A stretch of 64,000 nt of DNA, from contig JAMYWO010000050.1 in assembly GCA_024220525.1 (NCBI GenBank), positions 122,214 through 186,213 of the forward strand. The letters run 5' to 3'. A model generated the notes under the pieces. It was not told the DNA's origin. It worked only from the letters and a program-made list of their open reading frames with translations, and ran no database searches. Below, piece by piece: positions 46,187 to 57,636 of the stretch. The first letter of the stretch is position 1. Each line of letters starts with the position of its first letter. A program made the position numbers and the translations under genes. Source of the DNA: Cochliopodium minus (lineage: Eukaryota > Discosea > Himatismenida > Cochliopodiidae).

Positions 46187-48893
46187 GATGAAGATGATTC
46201 AAATCCAAACCTTATTTGAGGGATGAATTTTGTACATTAAAGAAAATTTTTAAATAGGAAAATTATTAATTTATTTGGCAATTTTTATATCGTGTAGAAA
46301 ATACAAGATTGAAAAAAGATTATAGATAATAATCAATCCAATGATTAAAAGCCCTAATATATTGGTATAAAATTTTTTATTTACATTCCTATTTGAAATT
46401 CTGATGTTCATCCACAAGGAATTTCATTGCAATATAAGAAAGAGAATTTAAAATTTATTTAAGAGCAACAATAATTTTCTTTCAATTAACAATATCTGAT
46501 CAAGATTGGATGAGATAAAGAAATAGGCCATCATCATGTCAATATTAAATCCATCCATTTCTCCTAAAATCAGACGATTATTTCTTGTTGGATGATTTCA
46601 TATCTATTTTAAATTCAGATGCAACCCCAATTTTTTTTTATTTTTTTATTGATGGATTTTACTTTTAAATTCGATTCAAAAAACTGAGTTTGATTCTTGA
46701 ATGATTATCGAAAATTTTGGTTTCACAAATCTTGATCTTGTTAAAAATAAAAAAATTTTGTTTAAACAATGAAAACTTGTTTACGAACCACTTTTAAATG
46801 GAAGTTATTTGAAATTTTTTATTTTTTTTAACAATCTAAACAATTTTCATGAACTAAAAATTAAGATTTAATGTTAATTAAACAAAGTTAAAATATAAAA
46901 GTTAAACAATTTAAACAAATTTTTTGTTTTTTGGTTAACAATGAAGAACAATTAACACATAAATAATTATTAAGAGAGTTATTTTTGGGTTAAAATAAAT
47001 ATTTAACAAAATAGGTAAAAAATCAGAGAGAAAAATAAAAAAGAGTGAATATTTATTCCTACATTTCAAGTAAGAATTTTATTGTTTAAACTAAACTATT
47101 GATTGTTTATTGAAAAATGAATAAATTAATCTTACAAGTTTTTTGTTTAAAAAAATCATTTCGTTGAATTTTAAATTGGGCATTAATTTATTTCAATTTC
47201 ATTTTAATCTCAATGATTTTTTTTTACATTTTTGATAAGTTTATTTTCTTATTAAAATTGTAAAAAAAAAAAAAAATTTATAAATATTAAAAATATAAAT
47301 TTTTTGGAAAAAAAAAAAAAAATAAAAAAAATGAAAAGGAAAAATTAAATGAACTTTGATAAATTATTTCAGGCACAAAATAATTATAATAAGCAATGAA
47401 TTTCCTGAAATAGAACCACTTGTTGTAAATAGAACACAATCTCAAAGAAATAAAAAATTAAAGACATTTTCTTGGTTTATAATCAAAATCAGACAAGGAT
47501 GAGTTGATCATCAACAATGAAATCCAATTTGAAACAACTATTTTGACCAATTTGATAGGAATTTTGATTTAATTTCAAAGATAAAAGGCCGAAATATGAT
47601 TATTATTTTTTTTTTTTTAAATCACGTACCCTTCCATTTCTCAAATCAAATATTTTTCTTTCTTTTATTTTTTATTCATTCCTTTTTATTTTTTAGTGGC
47701 TTTATGCATTGGGGAATGAAAATAGATGAACTGAAATTTAATGATCTGGATTTTTATTTTCAGCACAAAATTATCAGTTACAATTCTGTTCAGATAGGGA
47801 TTTGTTTATTTGATTGGAGAACATATATTAACCATTATTAATTGATGAAAATTTTTTTATTGAAAGAGAACCCAAAAAAAAGATATATTGAACATACAAG
47901 ATACATCAAATTGAAGGATGGGAATTTCTAATTTTCTTCAAGAAATTTATCAATAGGAAAAATCTGGTAAAATTAAAACAAATAAGAAAATAATTTGAAT
48001 TGTAAATTTAAGATACAAAAAATGTTCTCATCAAAATGGACCTCAAAATAATGCAACAATTCTCATATTTTTAAATTTTTAAATATTTTCACCAAAAAAT
48101 AAATAATCTATTTTATATCATCAATACTAGTTGTATTGATGATAAAAACAAAACATTACCAAAAATGAATGATATTTTATGAATCTGATTTGAATATATT
48201 TTTTTATATCTCAATTTTTTATCACACAATCTTTTTAAGAAGATAAAAAGCTCAAATATATTTTCCCCTCCTATTGCCTATTGTTTCTTTAGTTTGGTTC
48301 TTTTCATTTGTTGCAAATGTTAAAGGTTTGAATATTTTTGTTAAAATTTATTTTATTTTTTTATTTTAAACAAAAAATTCTATGTTTTACAGGTTATTTA
48401 TTAACAATAATTTTGTCAATTTTTACACAATTTTGTTAAACTAAATTTTTTTCTTTATAAAAAACAGATTCATGAATCATCCAAAAAAGAAAAAAAAAAA
48501 AAAAGAAACTAATTGAACCAAATTTTTAAAAAAAAACACAAAGAGGAACCAGCCTAAAAATACTTAAATTTCTTCTCAAATATTGACCCATCCTTCAAAA
48601 AAATATTATTTGAATTTTAAACAAATAATTCAAAATATAATCCTAAATCATTCTTTTTTAATAAATTTTTTATATTGAAACAAAAATGTTAGATTAATAT
48701 TTAAAGGAATTGATTAAGAATTTCAAAAGAATGTTGAAATATAAATAATTGGTGAAAGATTTTTACTTTTGGAAGATAGCCAAAAAGGAATTAACTTCGT
48801 GTTTAATAGAAAATAAATTCGAACAGAAAAAATAATTTGAAACAATTTAAAGTAAAAAATATTTGGTAAAGTAAAAATTCATTTAATAGCAAA
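46187..48893. other. 2.7-kb gene-poor A/T spacer
   Basis: The longest stretch without a convincing gene. A plus ORF at 47596-47841 has a short plausible C-terminal part but no start or homology. No repeats or RNA folds stand out. Confidence 0.5.
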
Positions 48894-50623
48894 TCAGTTG
48901 TAAAATTGATCATGTTTAAAGTTAGGATCATTAAAAACATTAAAAGCAAAATTGTTATTTGAATGCACAGAAACATTCTCCTCCGGAAGTTTGTCAGGTC
49001 TCTCCTCTTCAATGATTTGACGGGTGATTTTATTCTTTGAACTAATGTTAAAAGGAACAAGTGGAACAAGTGGAGAATTGCAAGAAAGGTTTTTGTCAAG
49101 AACACTTCTCTCTATCTTTCCTGAATGCTTTCCTTCATCAATTCTACCGTTACGATCATTGTGCTTTTGCTTTTGGATGATTTCGGTGAGGGGAGGCAAG
49201 ATCTGGGAAGAAGAAAAAGAAGGGAGGTTGAATCGATTGATCGCATCTATCATCGAGATCGTATCTTTTTTTTGGGAATTGATATTAAGACTAGAATTGA
49301 TATTGATATTGCGATTGGTATGATTAATATGATTATAATTATTATTATTATTATCAAGATTATTATTATTATTCTGAGAATTAAGAGTGGAAACATTTTT
49401 TTTGGCGCCAAAAATGTTATTGAGATTCTTCTCCCTCTCGAGATTGATCTGCCCGACGAACTCCTTGAGGAGATTGTTGGGCTTGGGGCGGTTGGGCCTG
49501 GATCGCACAACAATCGTGTACTCCACTTCATCTTCATGGCAGGGAGAAGAGGGATGCTCATTGGTGACGATTTGGATGATCTGGGTGTTTTTGTTGCTGA
49601 TCAAATCCTCGACAAATGAAATTTTATTACTGATGGTGTCAAATCTGTCATTATTGGCATTTTCAATTTTATTTTTTATATAATTGTTTGTGTTGAGGGG
49701 ATTTATATATGGTTGATGATTTTTTATAAATGGTTTATTTTGATTGAGGTTATTATAATTATAGATTATCATGTTGTTATATTTATGATTTATATTATTA
49801 TTCACATTATTGTTGAAATTCACTTCAAGCATCGCATTATGTTCCACACAATCAAGATTCATATCCTGATATATCCTCCCTTCATCTTTCTTTTGCTTTT
49901 TATCATTCTTGGTAGGCATATCGTTTCCATCTCCCTCAGCATTCTCTTCATTATTCTTGATGATCTTCCTCCTGTGTCTTTTGGGGATAAGATTACCTCT
50001 ATCTCTCTTGCAGATGATGCAGGTGCATTTCTTCTCGCATGAATAACAAATCCATTGATCCAACTCCATCAATTTCAGTATATCCTCGTTGTAATTCCTG
50101 TCTATGCAATTTTGGCAATATTTCCCACTGCATTTATATACATTTCCCTTCCAGAAATTATTGCATGCAAGCAATAATGGCTTTTTTGATTTACACTGAT
50201 GGCACCATCCATTCTCTATCGTTTTTGTTGGCTCTGAGAATACATATGTCCTTTTTCTTATCTTTTGGTTTTCTTTTATATTTCAGCAATGAGATTACAG
50301 TTCATATGTTTAATATTAAAAATATAAATAATATTTTATAAATTTATTTTTCAAGCATTTTCAATTTTATATTATAAATCTTGTGAATGTATAACATGTT
50401 TTCCCTTTTTTCCAAAATAAAGAAAGGAAATATATTCTCACTATAAAAAAAAATAAAAAAAAATTTATTATTCAAAAGTCCTTTTTTTATTTATTTTTGA
50501 TTTATTTTCAAGATTTTTTTATAAATAGAATTTACAAAATATTTGAATTAAAATGAAGATGGGAAAAATTAATTTGAAAACAAATTATATTATTATATTT
50601 TTTATTTTTTTTTTACCATTCAT
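48894..50623 (-). CDS. R1/CDCA7-type 4CXXC zinc-finger protein, copy 4 (long form)
   Basis: Main exon 50272-48894, with a proposed 7-nt first exon at 50623-50617 (ATGAATG) and a 344-nt intron; 461 residues. The join reads MNENQKIRKRTYVFSEPTK, then TIENGWCHQCKSKKPL. The domain is complete: CNNFW, CSGKYCQNCIDRNYNE, WICYSC, CTCIICKRDRG. A long disordered tail follows, with Asn runs, a short Pro/Ser stretch and the C-terminal FNVFNDPNFKHDQFYN, which resembles the ends of copies 2 and 6. The 7-nt exon is inferred only from phase, its GTAAAA donor and the family pattern, so the true start is uncertain. Confidence 0.75.
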
Positions 50624-51776
50624 TTTTTTACTTAAAAAAAGAGGTTAATTTTTGGATAATAAAATTTTTTTATTTTTTTTTATTTTTTTTTTATTTTTTT
50701 CTGTAATTATTCGAAGGAAACTTATTAACATCAATTTAACATGATTATCATGGGTCTTGTGTGATTTCAAAGGTGGGAATAGTACATAAAGAAGATACTA
50801 ATGAACTTATTATGATAATATGAACTATTTTTTGTAGAAACAAAAAAATAAATAAAAAAAAAACAAATATTGTTGGCATCCAAATAAAAAAAACATTATC
50901 TCTTATTATTTCTCACATTTGCGAAATATATTCTCAAATAATACCAAAATAGTACCAAAATAATCGAATAAAAAGCTCAAGAGTCAGTCTTTTTACGATG
51001 ATTAAAATTTAACATGTTTGTGAGTCCAAATAAAAATCTTTCATGGTTAATAATGGAAAAAAAAAAGTTTTTTTTATTTTTTTAAAAACAATAATAATTC
51101 AAATAAAAAAAATAAAAAAAATTTACAATAAAAAAAATTTGTAAAAAGTTTGTTGAGAAAATCCCATTTTTATGTAATCTTTTATTATGTAAAGTAGTTT
51201 TCTTTTTGAAAGTTTTTAATTCAAATAAATTTCGGCTTAAATCAATTAATTAAATTTTTATTTTAAATTTCTCTTTGCATCTCATCAATTCCAATTAAAA
51301 TTAAAAAAAAAATTATCTTAACAAGTTTAATTTATAAAGTTGATTTTTGAAAAAACTTTTATCTTTTTAATATTTAACCAATTATTAAACTATAAAATTA
51401 ATTTTATCATAAAAATTTGATTGAGAATTATAAAATTTTTTATTTTTTCCTTTGATTTGTTATCTTTATAAAAAAGAGAAAAGAACAAAAAGATGAGCAA
51501 AATTGATAGAGATAGTTTTGATAATTTTCAGAAAAAAAAAAAAAAAATATTATACAAGAAAATTTGCTTTGAATTATATAGAAACTGATATGAATAGAAT
51601 TTAATGAGTGATTGTTAATTAATTCTCATTTTTTTTAAGAAATTAATTTATTCATTTTTATGCTGCTAAAATTATAAAAAAATTGATTGCAAATAGTGTT
51701 ATAATATAGTAAAGAATAGGGGTGTTATATATATATATATATATTCATCCATCTGCTAAACTATTCGATAAAGTTG
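50624..51776. promoter_or_regulatory. 1.15-kb spacer with TATA-like tract before the FHA gene
   Basis: Divergent intergenic region between zinc-finger copy 4 and the FHA gene. A TATATATATATATAT run at about 51729-51743 lies some 35 bp before the FHA start codon. Otherwise it is A/T runs. Confidence 0.4.
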
Positions 51777-53243
51777 ATGAAGAATAATAAAAATAGTCCA
51801 GAGAACCTTTCAAACAATGAATCATTGGATGATAACAATGAGGAGGATGTGTTCAAAGTGAGGAAGAGAATACAGGCACTGGATAATGATACAAAAGCAT
51901 CCAAAAAAATAAAATCAAGAAATAATAATAGCATCATCACTAAACCTCTCTCAAATCTCTCCAATAAAGATCCCAAAACGAATATTTACGATAACACGAA
52001 TAATTTTTCTAAAAATGAAAATAATAATTTTGAAACGATATCTGAAGACATTGGCAATATTCATATAAATAAAATAAACAATAGAATTATTATTGATGAT
52101 GGAGATGATCTTCTACCTCTCGAAGAGAATCGAATAATAAAACCATCTTCTGATTTCAAATACTATGATCGTTATGCACCTTATGATGACAAAGATAATC
52201 TTGAAACTGAAACTCATATGCAAAGGAGAATGGGCGAGAATAATAATAAATATTATAATGAAACACCTAATATAAATAATAATAATGATGATGCCCTTCA
52301 TAGAAATATTTTTCCCAACAATAATAATAATGATTATACCCCCTATAGAAACATTTCGCCCAATAATAATAATTTCAACGAAAGTATATACAACAATAAC
52401 AATAATAATAATGAAATCAATAATTTCGATGAGGATGAAGACGTGATTTCAATAGGCATGGAGGAAGAAAACACCAACATCATCCAATTCAACACCATCC
52501 TCGCCCAAAAGCCAAAGAACCCAAGAAACAACACCAGCCACTGCCCCGACTCCGGCGAGGCGATCACACAAAACATCAGCTTCAGCGACAAAAGCAGCGG
52601 AAGTTTTAGCAACAACTCCAAAGAGAACTTGGAACAGACCTTCCTTTTCGAGCTCAGCAATCAAGAATTCGAGTTCCGCAAGAAAATACACAACTCTGTC
52701 GATCTCTACCAAACAAAGAGGTTTCCTCGCGACACATTCATCTCTCTGGACGATCGCTCCCGAACAAATCTTTTTTTTGACGAGAGCGAGGAAACTCCGC
52801 GGCCTGTTGGAAGACAAGACACCGTGCCTGTTGACATCTTGAAGAGGGACACTTTGTCTAAGATCGGCATCTTGAAGTCCGCCTCTCCCAAGTATGGCGA
52901 CGTGTGGATCATCTACGACGATCTTTCCGTCGATTCCCACGACAACGTTGGTTCCAACTTTTTGATGTTCGGCCGCTCCAGCGAGAATCAGAACATGGCT
53001 TTCACTTCGCACAAGATCTCTTCTAAACACTGCAAGATTTATGTAGTCAAGCACTTGTTGTTGGCGAGATACGAGGTTTGGGTCGAGGACACCAGCTCCA
53101 ATGGCACCTACATCAACCGTGAGCTCGTCGGCAAAAACAACAAGAAGCTCCTCCGGCCCGAAGACACCCTCCATCTCTACATCCCCGAATCGAGTGAAGA
53201 CGAAGAAGAGATCTCCTATGTTTTGAAGGAGATGATCATCTGA
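51777..53243 (+). CDS. FHA-domain protein with Asn-rich N-terminus
   Basis: A single-exon ORF of 488 residues from ATG 51777. Residues 1-220 are disordered and Asn/Asp-rich with basic patches (KVRKRIQALDN, KASKKIKSR) that could be nuclear signals. Residues about 370-480 form an FHA domain, which binds phosphothreonine: FLMFGRSSENQ (the GR), HKISSKHCKIYV (SxxH) and TSSNGTYINRELVGK (NG-T-V/I). The domain sits at the C-terminal end and is followed by only ten residues. From about 52480 the DNA becomes strikingly richer in G and C than the first half. The neighbours are chromatin-type zinc-finger genes, so a role in phospho-dependent nuclear signalling is plausible but inferred. Confidence 0.85.
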   Translation: MKNNKNSPENLSNNESLDDNNEEDVFKVRKRIQALDNDTKASKKIKSRNNNSIITKPLSNLSNKDPKTNIYDNTNNFSKNENNNFETISEDIGNIHINKINNRIIIDDGDDLLPLEENRIIKPSSDFKYYDRYAPYDDKDNLETETHMQRRMGENNNKYYNETPNINNNNDDALHRNIFPNNNNNDYTPYRNISPNNNNFNESIYNNNNNNNEINNFDEDEDVISIGMEEENTNIIQFNTILAQKPKNPRNNTSHCPDSGEAITQNISFSDKSSGSFSNNSKENLEQTFLFELSNQEFEFRKKIHNSVDLYQTKRFPRDTFISLDDRSRTNLFFDESEETPRPVGRQDTVPVDILKRDTLSKIGILKSASPKYGDVWIIYDDLSVDSHDNVGSNFLMFGRSSENQNMAFTSHKISSKHCKIYVVKHLLLARYEVWVEDTSSNGTYINRELVGKNNKKLLRPEDTLHLYIPESSEDEEEISYVLKEMII

Positions 53244-53538
53244 TAGCAGTTTCCACAATCCCAATGTTCAATCTCACTTCTTTTTCTTGTTTTCTTAGTT
53301 TTATTCATTTTGTTCATTCAAATTTTTTTTTTTTTGTTGTTATTACTCATAATCCATCCAACATTGCTCGTTTGGAGCATCGATAAACGAGTTTTATCAA
53401 AAGTGGACTCCAAATGATCCCAATTTTTGGAGTTTGACCCTTTTTTCGAAAATTTGTTCTTGTTTCAAGAATTAAAATTTATAATGTTTGGGAAATCATT
53501 TTTATTAAACACACTTTTTAAAAATAAAATTTATTTTC

Positions 53539-54989
53539 TTAAAAATCAATGACATCCATCAAAACTGGAACGATCAAAACGAAATTTCCAACCATGAACT
53601 TTAGCTGTTTCATCAATTTCTTGTTGGAAGGATCTTTGAGAATATCTTTCACAGAAACTTTGGACTTAAAGTTGATCTCTGCTTCTCTTTGATTGCCATT
53701 AAACAAACTAATCAATTTTTTGGGAACAACAAACTTGATTTTGAGATCAATAGTAAACATTTCGTTTTTTTTGACAGAAAGAGCCAAGAATTTCAATTTT
53801 GAAACATCATCTCCAAAATTGTTGAATTGGTTCTCGAAAAAGTAAAGTATTGGATCTGAACTTTTGTTTTGGAAGATAGAAATGTTTTTTATGTTCAAAG
53901 ATCCAATATCTTGATCGATATTCAACAAGTTGGAGTCATAAGAGGGGAGATATTCATCCAAAATTTCGCTGTAACTGGAGTTTGCAAAGATGTTGTTCTG
54001 GTCAATGTTGGTGTAGTTGTTCAAATGGGATACAGGATTGGAGAAATCCTCATATTCATTTACTGTGTAAGTGGTATTATTGATGTTTACTTCTTTTTCA
54101 GTAATTTGGTGAATCGTGTTCAAGTTTGAGTAGTTGTGTTCTGACAGGTTGTAGTTGTTGTTGCTTTCGTGGAAGTTATTAAAGTTATTGTTAGTATTGT
54201 TCTCGAAATCATTATTGGAAATGTTGGTTATTTCATGTTCAGCATAATTGTTAAAAAAATAATAATCAAGGCGGGGAGGATTGATTGTTGGAAAGTGATT
54301 CATCTTTGTTGTTCCATCTATCGAATTCACAAAAGAAATTTCTTTGTCTTCTTCCTTGGTTTCATTCAATTTCTGCTTTTTTTGGTTCGATCTTCTTTCT
54401 CCCTTTTGCTGGATGGGGATCATTTCATGTGGGATCACGATGATTTCCCTCACTTTTATTGCTTTGATGCGATTGAATAGATTCCCGTTGATCAATTGAT
54501 TGAATGAAATAAGAGAGATGCCATATGAATTTAAGTCTTGGAAATATTTCTCATAGAAGTCTGCAATTGCTTTGTTTTTTTTGAATCCCATCAAATCTTT
54601 GGGTGATTCCTTTTTTATCTTCAACAGTATCTTGTCCAACTCTTTCTTCTCGAGTTTCAGATGTTGATTAACGAGAAAAATATTTTCTAAAGGAAGATTT
54701 TCGATGTTCTAATTTTCAAAATTAATGATTTAATTAATTTTTACATTAAATTATTTCGGCTTAATTTTATATTAATTTTTATATTTGAATAAAAATTGAT
54801 CTTGTAAGTATGAAGTATAAATGAACCAAAATAAAATTAATTTACATTTCTGTCTGTTAGAACTTCCAATCCCAAATAACAAATCTTCTCTTTTCTTTGG
54901 CATTTCAGATTGTAGTATAAATCTTTTTTTAATTTCAAATCACCTATTTTTGGAGTTTGAATGACAAAGATAGTTCCTTCATAGATCAT
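53539..54989 (-). CDS. Unidentified protein, 437 residues
   Basis: Exon 1 is 54989-54846 (48 codons, MIYEGTIFVIQTPKIG...) and exon 2 is 54708-53539. They join in phase 0 to read GLEVLTDRN, then NIENLPLENIFLVN. The N-terminal 130 residues are mixed alpha/beta with a conserved block (LISFNQLINGNLFNRIKAIK, VREIIVIPHEMIPI) also kept in the decayed copy at 35238-36240. The middle is an Asn-rich low-complexity stretch. The C-terminal 110 residues (PILYFFENQFNNFG, VKKNEMFTIDLKIKFVVP, FKSKVSVKDIL, GNFVLIVPVLMDVI) look like a second folded domain. I do not recognise either domain. Conservation of both ends in two copies marks the two functional regions. Confidence 0.75.
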
Positions 54990-55712
54990 TTATAAGTTTT
55001 ATTTGGATTCAGATATTCAAAGAAATTTTTTTTTATATAATTATAATTGAAAGAAAATAGTATTTCAGTGTAGAATTGATTTTCACTTAAAATTTATATT
55101 AATTTAAATTGAATTTATGTTTGATTCTAATATAACAAAAGAAGTGAAATACCAATCCCAATACTTAAATCCAAAATTAAATAATAGATTGTTATTTCGG
55201 CTTTGAGAATAGTTTGATTTTAAATTTTATGATGGAAGGTGAACAAAATTCAAAATCAAAATTTAATCTCAAACAAGAAAATCAACATTCGACAAACTAT
55301 GGGATTGGAAGATCTCAGTTCAAGGAAAAGAGGAAGATATTAATAAAATAAAGGAAAAGAAATGGAAACCCTGATAAAAGCAGGAACAAAAAGATGAGAA
55401 AGTCAAAATAAATCTCCCAACAATCAACTTGACGTTTTTGAGGATTGAAATAGAGTTAATTCCTTTGAAAATTAAAATATTAAAAAATTTCTTCAAAAAT
55501 ATATGAGATCTCAAATTTAGGGCAAAAAAAAAAAAATTTTTTTAAATTGTGTTAATTTAGAAAAAGTTCATTTTAAGATAAAAAAAAGTTTTTTTTTTTT
55601 TTTCCATAAATAAATATTTAATAATTAAAAAAAAAAAATTAATAAAATAAAAAAATAAAAAAATCAGAAAATAAAGAGAAATCCTGCTTATTTATCAAAT
55701 AAGCCAATAGAA
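54990..55712. other. A/T spacer between divergent genes
   Basis: Contains the 54990-55040 block that is similar to 36413-36460 (promoter side of the duplicated gene). Otherwise nothing is seen. Confidence 0.5.
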
Positions 55713-57268
55713 ATGAAATGCCAAAGATGTTCCAACAATAGGAAAGATAATTCCAACAAATTTAAGAATGAGAAAATAAAAACATGCACTGATTGCTTAG
55801 GGAAACAAAAATCGATACTGGAAGATCGGACATTGCTTGGTAAGTGCCAAAGATGTTCCAACAATCATAAGGATCATCTCGAGAAATTCAAGGGAAAAAA
55901 TAAATGGTGTATTGATTGTTCGAACAAATCGAAAATGAACAGGGACAAACTTGTTGAAGAGAAAGGGAGATGTTATAGATGTAAGAATCATAAGAATATA
56001 TATTTTTTTTTATTTCGAAATTTATTTTTATAAATTGAGATGAAAAGAAAAATAAAAATTAATTAATTGTTTGATTTGAAGAATGATATATGTTTCTTTG
56101 AGATCCCAATCATCTCATTTGTTTTTTATTTTATTGTTAAAATATTGAACTTCCGAAATTTATATTTTTGTATTCCCAATATTCGACGAATCTTTATAAA
56201 TTGAAATTGAGAATATCAGATCATATGTTAGTATAAATAATTATTAAGGAATATGAAAATATAAATATTTTTTTTTCCTGCAAGCATTTATTGTTATTTA
56301 TGTTATTATTAGAAAATATGAAATAGGATGGCCAAAATATTTTATTTTAATCTATCCTTGAAGATTATACCTTTGGTTCTTTTTGTATCCTTCATAGATT
56401 TTAAAAAAATTAATTTCAATTTTTTTTTTTTTATAATTTTATTTAACAGAAATTGAGTTTGTTCAACTAGTTTTTTTTATTTAGGTTCAAACAATAGAAA
56501 TGATCATTCAAACTTGTTCAACAAAAAAAATAAATGTTGTAATGAATGTATTAAAAAGACGAGTGATAATAAAAAGTCAAAAAATAAGGAAGGACAGTTT
56601 CAACTTCGCCAAAATGTGATAAAATTAGAAAATCAAGAGAAATGTTTTGGGGATAATTTAGTGTCCATTGATTGGACAAAAGGTAAATTCAGAAATTGTA
56701 AAAAAAATTCTTTTTTTTGTTTTTTTAAATTTAAAAGTTAATCTTACAAAAGATGGAAAATCTAAAACTGTTCAATCTTATCATTTCCATTTTTAAAATT
56801 TTTTTAAAAAATCTTTACAAATTTAAAGATAATTTACAAAAGAAAAGAGATTTCATTAATCAAATTCAAATGGAGATTTGTATTTGCAACGATTGTTTGG
56901 AAAAACAAATTACTGATAGAAATAAAAGAAAAACCGATCAATTTAAAATAGAAAAGGAAGGGGAGGAAGAGTTAGCAATGGAAAATTTGGATAATTACTA
57001 TTTGGGAGACATCCATTGTCAAATCGATCATGAGAATTCTTCTTACTTAAATTCTTTTGAAATTGAGACAAGAAGTAACCAAAAAAAAGTTGATACTTTG
57101 TTAAAAGAAATTGAGAATAATAAAAAGAGGGAGGAAGAAGAGATTGCTATCAAGAAAACTAAAATTTTTAATGTCACAGTACAAGGCTCACCTCCTAAAT
57201 TTTGTATTTTAGAAACTTCTCCAAAATTAGTTAAAAGAATTAGGTTGAAAAAATTTCCAAAAAACTAG
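55713..57268 (+). CDS. Protein of tandem CxxCxNN...CxxC zinc-ribbon-like repeats
   Basis: Exons 55713-55980, 56485-56682 and 56829-57268 give 301 residues in frame. Three near-identical units follow each other: KCQRCSNNRKDNSNKFKN then CTDC; KCQRCSNNHKDHLEKFKG then CIDC; RCYRCSNNRNDHSNLFNK then CNEC. A weaker fourth is ICICNDC. Each unit has two CxxC pairs about 18 residues apart, as expected for a small zinc-binding fold. The second intron falls inside a unit. The C-terminal half is E/K-rich and helical (DTLLKEIENNKKREEEEI) with a basic end (KLVKRIRLKKFPKN). I know of no named family with exactly this unit; nucleic-acid or protein binding is a guess. The last intron is the least certain. Confidence 0.72.
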
Positions 57269-57636
57269 AAAATTAAATTTTTTTTGAAAAGTGGGATAAA
57301 GCAAGAAATTTAAATAAATGATATTTGATTGTTTGTTTTTAATTTTGTTGCATTTGTTTTGATTATTCTTTTTAGAAGTGCTTTGAGATAATATCCATGA
57401 GATGAGAAAAAAAAATTCAGAAAACCAATATTGAAATCTATGAATTAATCCATTAGAATAGGAGTCAAAAATAGAATCAAAATAATATCTTTGAAAAAAT
57501 ATTGCTGAATGAAAGTGTTGATATGGTTTTAGAACATTAGAAATCCCAATTTGATTATATAAAAAGTAATTTTAATTTTTGCATTTGAAAACAAAAATTT
57601 ATGAAGTAAGAAAAAAGAGAAAGAGATGTATTTTCA
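57269..57636. other. A/T spacer between convergent genes
   Basis: Shared 3' flank of the CxxC-repeat gene (+) and zinc-finger copy 5 (-). No feature seen. Confidence 0.5.

Noticed and set aside
47596-47841. ORF of 81 codons with a hydrophobic start
   Set aside because: The first half is a T-run translation and no neighbour exon or homologue is visible; coding status cannot be supported.
48803-49683. Several 98-164 codon plus-strand ORFs over zinc-finger copy 4
   Set aside because: No domains; they overlap the Asn-rich tail of the minus-strand gene, whose frame continues from a clear zinc finger.
52449-53264. 271-codon ORF antisense to the FHA gene
   Set aside because: It mirrors the GC-richer codons of the FHA gene, has no domain and no own start context; the sense strand has clear FHA motifs.
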